Shown here piece after piece: positions 57,759 through 64,000 of a stretch of DNA of 64,000 nucleotides. The notes under the pieces are model-generated. The model had not been told where the DNA came from. It ran no database searches and saw only the letters and a list, made by a program, of their open reading frames with translations. The number at the start of each line of letters is the position of its first letter. Position 1 is the first letter of the stretch. Source of the DNA: JAPYWM01 sp964489015 (GTDB lineage: Bacteria > Bacteroidota > Bacteroidia > SpSt-205); NCBI GenBank assembly GCA_964489015.1, contig CAZAXD010000003.1, positions 75,761 to 139,760 on the forward strand. The letters are read 5' to 3'. The translations under genes and the position numbers were made by a program.

Positions 57759-57861
57759 AGATACAAGCTTGGCACACTCTGCCAATCAGCTATAGGAATG
57801 ATGCAGAAAGCCGCTTGCTTTGTTTTAGGAGAAAGGGAAAATACTTCTAGGTGCCTCTTGT

Positions 57862-58769
57862 CTAGTTTACTTCAAAGAAATCATGATCTATCCGCTTGAT
57901 CTCATACAATCGCCGGGGTGTGACCCCCACATTGTAGTCCGTCATGAGCTGGGCCAGCTTCGGGCCGTCGATGAGGATAATCCTGCTTGAGATCTGCGCG
58001 GCATAGTTGATGGCCTCCCTGGAGAAGGTGCCTGTCGTAATGAATACCCCCTTCTTGGCTCGATGACTCTCGGGCGCTCCGACAAAATTTTGAATCTCCG
58101 GCCGGCCGACGACGCCTTCCCAGCGCTTGGCCTGAATGTAAATCACATCCAGGCCGAGGGGGTCCTCCTTGATGATTCCGTTAATGCCGCCATCGTGGCT
58201 GCCGCCTACCGCTCTAGCCGCCTCGGCAAACGAACCCCCATACCCCATCCGTACTAGAAGCAGGACGATAATTTCCTCAAATCGCCTCGGAGAGACCTTT
58301 TTGAGTTGGTCCAAGAGCTCAGCGGTTAAGCTGTAGCTGAGGGATAGATAAGCCCTCTCTAAGACCTCCTCCGGGGTGCCTTCGGAAGGAGGTGCAGGCT
58401 CTGGTTAACCGCCTTAGCCGAGCGCGACTCCTCAATAAACTGCCGAAAGCTCTCGAACTGCATGAGAAAGGCGTTATTGATGGTAGGCGGGTTTTGGGCC
58501 AGCACCTCAAGGCCCAGTGGGGTGATCCGAATGCGGCCTCGCCTGGGCGACTCCAGGAGGCCAGCTTTTTTGAGATAGGTTCGGGCCCAGGTCACCCGGT
58601 TGTGAAAGAGGGTATCCTGCCCGCTGGGCAGCAGCATTTGGCGCTCCTCTGGGCTGAGGTTAAATTCCTCTTCGAGCTTAGGAACGATCGCAGTGAGGAG
58701 GTGTTTTGCTTGGTCCGCCACGGCTTTGAGAAGCGGTAGCATCAGTTCCTGATAGGTTGGGATTGGCAT
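57862..58769 (-). pseudogene. Mrr-type restriction endonuclease, frameshifted
   Basis: The N-terminal winged-helix domain (YQELMLPLLKAV, LTPLG-like ITPLGLEVLAQ) runs from ATG 58769 to about 58400. The frame then shifts by one base to EPAPPSEGTPEEVLERAY and the catalytic domain (RRFEEIIVLLLVRMGYGGS, LGLDVIYIQAKRWEG). In relatives the first catalytic Asp lies in a GIDGII context; here the codon is AAC, giving GINGII. Thus both a frameshift and a likely catalytic substitution are present. Mrr enzymes cut modified DNA. The length of about 300 residues fits the family. Confidence 0.75.
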
Positions 58770-58850
58770 AAAGGGCTTGACAAGAATAAGCCTTTTTCCG
58801 CTTAAGGTGGCGCCCAAAAGGGCTACAGGTAGCCGCCGGCGCTAGATTTT

Positions 58851-59777
58851 CTAGCGAAGGATATTTCGCACGGGAGAACCTTGATAAGGTCCCGGATCAA
58901 ATCCTACCCACTCAATGCCCTCAATTCCTGCAAAGCGCTGGGCCATCACTTCGAGGGCTTGGGGGTTGTTATCCACGAGTAGGAAGCGGCGGCCGAGGGC
59001 CAGCGCGGCGGCGCCGGTCGTACCACTCCCAGCGAAAAAGTCTAGCACGAGCGCGCCCGGCTTAGAAGAAGCAGCAATGATGCGCCTAAGGATGCTCAGC
59101 GGCTTTTGGGTGGGGTAGTCGGTGCGCTCCTTGCTACTGGTGGGCACGATCGTATGCCACCACACGTCCGTGGGAAACTTACCCCGTGCGGCTTTTTCCG
59201 GTCCGACTAAGCCCGGCGCCATGTAGGGGATGCGTTCTACCTCGTCAGGGTTGAAGACGTAAGCTTTGGGGTCTTTGACGTAAACTAAGATGTTGTCATG
59301 TTTGCGGGGCCAGCAGCGCCGCGATCGCCCGCCGTAGTCATAGGCCCAAATGATTTCGTTGAGGAAGCAAGCTCGCCCAAAGATCTGATCTAAGAGCACC
59401 TTGCAGTAATGCACCTCATGCCAGTCGAGGTGGAGGTAGAGCGTGCCATGCGGCGCTAGCATGCGATGGGCTTCCTCGAGGTGCGGCGCTAAAAAGGCGA
59501 GGTAGTCGTCAAAGCTATCTAAAAACTGCCGAGAGCCGATAAGTATGCTCTTATAGCGAACGCCGCCGAAGCCTATGCGGTCACCATCGGGGGTGCGTAG
59601 GGTCCTTAGGCGCGTGTACTGCTGCACCTTGCCGGTATTGAAGGGCGGATCGATGTAAATGAGGTCGATGGTCTCAGAGGGTAGGGTTTGCAGGATCTCT
59701 AAAGCAGGGGCGTGGTATATGCGACCGTAGGCTTCTGGGCTTAGCATAGTGGATAATTCCCGGCGCGTCTTAGTCAT
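58851..59777 (-). CDS. Site-specific DNA methyltransferase, beta class
   Basis: A 308-residue methyltransferase with motif IV DPPFNTGK (residues about 43-50) ahead of the SAM motif LDFFAGSGTTGAAAL, the beta-class order typical of N6-adenine (or N4-cytosine) enzymes. The segment YPTQKPLSILRRII is also characteristic. It is intact and overlaps the preceding helicase remnant by 4 nt, suggesting a former two-subunit restriction-modification system with a helicase-type restriction protein. Recognition sequence unknown. Confidence 0.9.
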   Translation of the reverse strand: MTKTRRELSTMLSPEAYGRIYHAPALEILQTLPSETIDLIYIDPPFNTGKVQQYTRLRTLRTPDGDRIGFGGVRYKSILIGSRQFLDSFDDYLAFLAPHLEEAHRMLAPHGTLYLHLDWHEVHYCKVLLDQIFGRACFLNEIIWAYDYGGRSRRCWPRKHDNILVYVKDPKAYVFNPDEVERIPYMAPGLVGPEKAARGKFPTDVWWHTIVPTSSKERTDYPTQKPLSILRRIIAASSKPGALVLDFFAGSGTTGAAALALGRRFLLVDNNPQALEVMAQRFAGIEGIEWVGFDPGPYQGSPVRNILR

Positions 59778-60670
59778 GTTTGAACCTCCTCCACCACGGT
59801 GTTAAGTAGGCCATATTGTCTAATCCCATGATACCTGGTGAGGCCAGTGTAGATGAGGGAGCTATCCTCATAGCGGCGAAAGGCAAAGATGGCCTGATCA
59901 AGCCGCTCTTTGAGTAGATTTAGCTTGACTAGCAAGGCAAAATCCTCTTTTTCAAGTCCTGTTACCGCCCGAAATAGATCGGGTTCTATGTGTTGGATAA
60001 CGTCCTGCAGGGTATTTTCCCGATGATCAGTTAGGTACATAAAAACCGGTACTCGTGTCAAAAACTTGATAAGCTTTTCTTGGATCTGCTTACGCTTGGA
60101 CTTGTACTCTCGCTGCTTCTGATCTAGTTCTTTTTGTTCGGTATCGCTCAAGGGCTGGGATCGGGCTTTCTGTTTGAGTTGTTTGATTTCGCTATGCCGG
60201 TTGATGATGGTTTGGATCAAATTTTCCCCTAAGCTGCGCCAGCCTTCGATACGCTCTAGTGCGTCGAGGGCTTTGGGGTCGCTGAGTAGGTGGCTAAGGG
60301 TCTGGTTGTCCACATTAATGAGGAGGTTGCTTTCCCATTTTCGGGCTAGGAGCGCAGCAGAAGTGCCAGCGATAGCAATATCCAAAATCTCGCTGGCATT
60401 GACCTCTTTCATGTAGGACCCATCGTAGGCTATAGCAGGCAAAGAGGCTATGAGGTCTTGTACGGCCTGCTCGGGGTTGGTGCTAGTGGGGGAGAGGTTG
60501 GTGGCATATTCAGAAAGTAGGCGTAGCGCGCGCGTGGGCGCAAAGTCAATCACAAAGCAGGCCGGTTTTAGAATCTCTTCTTCATTAGGGTTGTCGCCCT
60601 GAGGATTTTTGATGGACCAGGGGCATTGTACCCGGAAGGATTTGAGCTGCAATGAAAGCATAGAGTTCAT
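59774..60670 (-). pseudogene. C-terminal remnant of helicase-type restriction subunit
   Basis: The 298-residue frame resembles the C-terminal third of large DEAD/DEAH-helicase restriction proteins partnered with beta-class methyltransferases: CFVIDFAPTRALRLLSEYA, LPAIAYDGSYMKEV, GTSAALLARKWES and VPVFMYLTDHRENTLQDVI. No Walker A or DEAH motif is present; the text upstream belongs to a DUF262 gene in another frame. The 5' two thirds have been lost. The ATG at 60670 may allow expression of a useless fragment. Confidence 0.6.
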
Positions 60671-62030
60671 GGGATTTAGTTGAATATTTATCTAAACTAG
60701 CTGGTAATGTAACATTCCAAGAGTCGTTTTTTAGTCTGAAGCCAATTTCTTTTTACAGAAAATCTACAAAACAATCTTCATTCTTAACCTCGCTAATCTT
60801 TTTTAGATCACTATCTACGGTACTTTCAGGCGAACCCGTATATCTTCCTGTCAAGCTAGCTGCAAGAAACCATCTACAGATAATTTTATTAAGCCTTTCC
60901 ATTTAAAACTTGAATTATATTCTACAAATTAGGTAAAGAGCATATGTGTATATGACAGCATTTTCTGATGAAATTAGTTTATTGCTTATAAATCCAATAT
61001 TTTTCAGTTGAATCAGGTAGTCATGCCAATAGTTTAGATTTAGCACCTTGTCTATGGCTTCCTTTAGGACCTTGAGTCTCTCTTCTCGCTTATCTGGCGT
61101 AAAATCTCCGGTATCGGGGTCCTTACCGCGCAGCAGCTGGTAAATGCTCTTTAGTTTGGCGCGTTTGAATCCGATCACTGTTGCAACACGAAGGAGCTGA
61201 TCGAGAGTAGGTTGAATGATGTAATTGAAAGGATAAGGAGACTTAAGACTATTTGGATCTCGGGATTTTTTGCAAAAATCCTCTAATTTTTCCCTACCTT
61301 CATCCCAGAAGACAGACATGAGTGTAAGCGTAAAATCAGCCTGACCTAGCCTAACCCCCTGGCTATTGATGCGTACGAATATCTCAGCTATCTGCTCCTC
61401 ATCTATATCTCTCGTAATTTCTAGCGAAGTGAACCCATATTCCTTAATACGGAATAGTTTGTTTAGGTTATTGGCTATTCTTCGTACATCCTTCTCTGTT
61501 AATCCATATTCTGGCATTTGCTTCAGTCGTTCAATGAATCTATTAGTCTCCTCACACTCTGAGACTCCTTTCCTAAACAACGCGGATATATTTGGGATCC
61601 ATTCGGGGTCATTCTGAATTGAAGGACTAGATACCTCGAATTTGGCGTCTTTAGGCCTAAATGCAATCTCGATCTTACGTCTTTGATAATTAGAGTCTAA
61701 GCTCTCTTTCTCTCGGAAAATGGCATAAAGTGAGGTGAGCCGCTGCTGTCCATCTATAACCAGAAGAGAGGGGGTGGCACTGTTTGTGTGGCCAGCTCCT
61801 ATTGGCTTGTACTTACTTTCAGCGTGATTTTCGTAATGATTCTCCCAAAATAATAGATAACCTGTCGGAAGTCCTCTAAACATTGAGTCTAGAAGATCGC
61901 GAACCTTTGTGTTTGACCATACAAAAGGTCTTTGGATCTCGGGTAGGGCAATTTCTCCTCTGTCAATCCGATTCAATAAGTCCTCTACCGAGTACTCTGT
62001 CTTCTTGAAGCATGTTCTGGTCTCGCTCAT
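60650..62030 (-). pseudogene. DUF262 (GmrS-like/ParB-like) protein, 3' end interrupted by three TAA codons
   Basis: The N-terminal 371 residues carry the DUF262 signatures LPEIQRPFVWSNTKVRDLLDS, SLLVIDGQQRLTSLYA and FVRINSQGVRLGQADFTL, typical of the nucleotide-dependent subunit of GmrSD-type type IV restriction. After YALYLICRI the same frame meets TAA at 60915, 60903 and 60753. Family-like text persists between and beyond them (MERLNKIICRWFLAASLTG, RYTGSPEST, LDKYSTKSHELYAF). It then stops at the helicase remnant. The GmrD-like HNH domain is absent. The N-terminal part could still be made. Confidence 0.72.
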
Positions 62031-62106
62031 AGCAGTTAGGCTAAATTACGAGACCCTTTACGCATCTAGCATTCTATTTTAGAGCATAGGGCTCCCTATT
62101 ATTGGA

Positions 62107-62114
62107 TATCTTTG
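62107..62114 (+). promoter_or_regulatory. -7 box TATCTTTG of the NSS transporter
   Basis: Exact TAnnTTTG match ending 4 nt before the ATG at 62119. It marks the return to core-type promoters outside the island. Confidence 0.7.
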
Positions 62115-62118
62115 CCCT

Positions 62119-63630
62119 ATGGAGCGCTGGGGTAGTCGGCTTGGGGCGCTTTTGACGCTGATTGGGGGGGCGGTGGGGCTAGGGAATTTTTTGCGGTTTC
62201 CGTTTCAGGCGGCGAAGTTTGGGGGCGGGGCGTTTTTGGTGCCGTATGTGATAGCGCTGGTGGTGCTGGCGCTACCGCTCGTGTGGATCGAGATGGCCCT
62301 TGGTCGCCGAGCGCAAGCGCATGGGATTGTAGGCCTTTTAGATCAATGGGGAGGCATGGCGGGGCGCCTCGTGGGCGCGCTGGCTGTGTATGTGAGCCTC
62401 GTCGTGGGGAGCTACTATGCGCACTTAGCCGGGTGGACGCTGGGGTATGCGGTACGAGGCGCCATGGGGCGCTTTGCCGGGTTAGACCTAGCGGCTGTTC
62501 AAGGGATTTGGAGCGCTTTTCAAACCCAGGAGGCGACGGGGTGGACCTTGGCGGTCTTTGTGCTCCTTGGGCTTTCGGTGGCGTTTCCGCTGCAGAAGGG
62601 CCTTGAGCGGCTAAGCCTCTATGCGATGCCGCTTTTGTTTGCCTTGGGGCTAGGGCTGGCTGTCGGGGCGGTGGCGCTTGGGCAAACGGGGCTGTGTAGC
62701 GACTGCAGCAGCTGGGCGGCGATCGCGTATCTGTATCAGCCCAGGTGGGCGGCTTTAGCGAATCCCTCGGTTTGGCTAGCGGCGGCGGGGCAGGTATTTT
62801 TTTCGGTAGGGGTGGCCTTTGGGATGTATCCGGTGTACAGTTCGTACTATCCGACAGGAACGGCGATTCGGCGAGAAGGGACCAAGACGGTGCTGGGTAA
62901 TACGATAGCGGAGGTAGGTTTGGGCGGGTTGATTGTGATGCCGATCACGGCAGCGTTTTTAGGGTTAGAGGCGACGATTGGGCAGGCGGGGTTTGGGATG
63001 GGGTTTGCGATCATGCCGTATGCGCTGCAGGCGTGGGGCGGGTCGCTGCTAGTGGTGGCGTGGTATGTGCTGTTGTTTATTGCGGCCTTTACGTCGCTGG
63101 CAGCGATGGGGATCGTGGTGCGAACCTTTTTGCAGGAGGTGCTAGGGCCTTCGTTGCAGGTGGCGGCGTGGGTGGGTACGGGGGCCTTTGTGGGGCTAGC
63201 GGTGCCCGTGCTGGTATGGGGCGAAGCGGTGCTGACGCTGTATGATGTGTGGGCGGGCACCTTTTTGCTTTTGGTGGTGGCGCTGGGGGAATGGTGGCTC
63301 TTTTGGCGGGCAGGCGCGCAGGGCTGGGCTGCCCTGCAGGAGGGTGAAAGTCGACAGGCTCTGCCGGTCTTCTGGCGGATCGTTTTGGGGTGGGTGCTAC
63401 CGGCAGGGCTAATCGGGATTTTAGTTGGCAGCTTTTTTACGCCGGCAGGCGGGGACTGGGTAGGGGCGTTTGGGGTGCTGCTGTCGGAGGGCCGATGGCC
63501 CTGGGGCCCGGAGGCGTTCCTGATAAGCTTAGCAGGCTTACTGAGGGGCTGGGGCGGCTGGGTTGGCACAGCGGCGCTCCTAGTGAGTTTAGCACTTGTC
63601 CTAACTTTGGCCCGTCGTGCGCGGACCTAA
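62119..63630 (+). CDS. Sodium-dependent transporter, NSS/SNF family
   Basis: Inner-membrane symporter of 503 residues with about 12 hydrophobic helices. The first helix has the family signature GLGNFLRFPFQAAKFGGGAFL (read as consecutive short motifs GNFLRFPFQA and GGGAFLVPY), which binds Na+ and the amino-acid substrate in LeuT-type folds. Prokaryotic members import amino acids such as leucine, tyrosine or tryptophan. Substrate unknown. It is followed 49 nt later by another membrane-protein gene on the same strand. Confidence 0.93.
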   Translation: MERWGSRLGALLTLIGGAVGLGNFLRFPFQAAKFGGGAFLVPYVIALVVLALPLVWIEMALGRRAQAHGIVGLLDQWGGMAGRLVGALAVYVSLVVGSYYAHLAGWTLGYAVRGAMGRFAGLDLAAVQGIWSAFQTQEATGWTLAVFVLLGLSVAFPLQKGLERLSLYAMPLLFALGLGLAVGAVALGQTGLCSDCSSWAAIAYLYQPRWAALANPSVWLAAAGQVFFSVGVAFGMYPVYSSYYPTGTAIRREGTKTVLGNTIAEVGLGGLIVMPITAAFLGLEATIGQAGFGMGFAIMPYALQAWGGSLLVVAWYVLLFIAAFTSLAAMGIVVRTFLQEVLGPSLQVAAWVGTGAFVGLAVPVLVWGEAVLTLYDVWAGTFLLLVVALGEWWLFWRAGAQGWAALQEGESRQALPVFWRIVLGWVLPAGLIGILVGSFFTPAGGDWVGAFGVLLSEGRWPWGPEAFLISLAGLLRGWGGWVGTAALLVSLALVLTLARRART

Positions 63631-63679
63631 TTGGGATTGGCGAGGGATCATCCCTTTTTTGTCGAAGGGAGATCGGGCT

Positions 63680-64000
63680 GTGAGCTGGGTGATAGCGGGC
63701 CTTTTGGTAGTGGGATTAGGCGGGGCGTGGTGGGGCTGGCAGACTCGGCACCAGTATGATGAATTTTTGACGCCGCTTTTCTTTCAGCAGGAGGAGGTAG
63801 CGGTTGTACAAACGGACACCTTAGGCTTTCGAACCTATGCGGTGGAGGCGCCGCTGCGCTGGGGCTTTGGCGTGTCTGTGGGTAGTGTGATCATGCCGCG
63901 TCCTTGGGCGGTTTGGCTCAGTTACTTTTTAGTGGTGGGGGGATGGGCGCTTTTATTAGCCGCTACGACCAGGATGCGGGGCTTTATGCCGTATCTCGTG
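63680..64000 (+). CDS. Membrane protein, cut by the window end
   Basis: An open frame from GTG 63680 with no stop before the window end, at least 107 residues. Two hydrophobic segments (VIAGLLVVGLGGAWWG and WLSYFLVVGGWALLLA) flank a soluble loop (FFQQEEVAVVQTDT). A TTG at 63659 is an alternative start. Family not recognised. Confidence 0.55.
   Translation, partial: MSWVIAGLLVVGLGGAWWGWQTRHQYDEFLTPLFFQQEEVAVVQTDTLGFRTYAVEAPLRWGFGVSVGSVIMPRPWAVWLSYFLVVGGWALLLAATTRMRGFMPYLV

Noticed and set aside
62847..63569. Minus-strand ORF of 240 residues opposite the NSS transporter
   Set aside because: Pro/Thr/Ser-rich antisense shadow of a clear transporter gene.
1..64000. CRISPR array, insertion sequence or prophage genes
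   Set aside because: I saw no regularly spaced repeats, no transposase or integrase signatures and no phage structural genes on either strand.

Overview
The window looks like a metagenome scaffold (a run of 10 Ns interrupts lysS) from a member of the Bacteroidota. The evidence is type IX secretion cargo with CHU/gliding-type C-terminal domains, TonB-dependent receptors with carboxypeptidase-like N-terminal domains, and repeated use of the Bacteroidota -7 promoter box TAnnTTTG. In eleven cases that box ends exactly 4 nt before the start codon, which would put transcription starts at or next to the start codon (leaderless mRNAs). TGA, TAA and TAG all end intact genes, so the standard bacterial code applies.

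Region 1 (about 1-43.4 kb) is a dense, mostly intact core. It holds a frameshifted putative lipoprotein and a secreted protein; copA behind lysS; polA coupled to a stand-alone protein resembling the N-terminal domain of ATP-dependent DNA ligases; a coiled-coil membrane protein; tRNA-Ser(CGA); two TonB-dependent receptors; ychF, tpx and a PhoD-like phosphatase; a frameshifted type IX cargo protein facing a large SprB-repeat cargo protein across a perfect hairpin; a DPP-IV-like peptidase; lepB-purL plus a secreted protein; a bacilliredoxin; a small barrel protein; an operon of BadF-type kinase, NlpC/P60, HNH and amidohydrolase; TetR-aminotransferase-PHP protein; another type IX cargo protein; and an operon of thioredoxin-like protein, glutamine amidotransferase, alpha/beta hydrolase, CBS-ACT protein and thiE.

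Region 2 (about 43.5-62.0 kb, all on the minus strand) is a composite defense island. From low to high coordinates it contains a DUF4411/PIN-like toxin with an XRE-ImmA partner; a type I restriction-modification locus (hsdR, hsdS, hsdM) with a SIR2-HerA pair lodged between hsdM and hsdS; a four-gene cluster of UvrD-like helicase, Fe-S PD-(D/E)XK nuclease, DpdA (DNA 7-deazaguanine transglycosylase family) and a DUF6884/YaaA-like protein; an Mrr-type endonuclease; a beta-class DNA methyltransferase with the C-terminal remnant of a helicase-type restriction subunit; and a DUF262 (GmrS-like) protein. Nearly every long gene here is broken by one-base frameshifts, in-frame stops (several where relatives have Trp) or internal deletions, while the flanking core is largely clean. 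None of the island starts I checked carries the 4-nt-spaced TAnnTTTG box. The island is therefore either a decaying foreign cluster or a low-coverage, poorly polished part of the assembly.

Region 3 (62.1-64 kb) returns to core-like sequence: an NSS-family sodium symporter with a leaderless-type promoter, and a membrane protein cut by the window end.

The strongest candidate for a little-described system is the UvrD / Fe-S nuclease / DpdA / DUF6884 cluster at 52.1-57.3 kb, which would couple 7-deazaguanine DNA modification to a helicase-nuclease effector.
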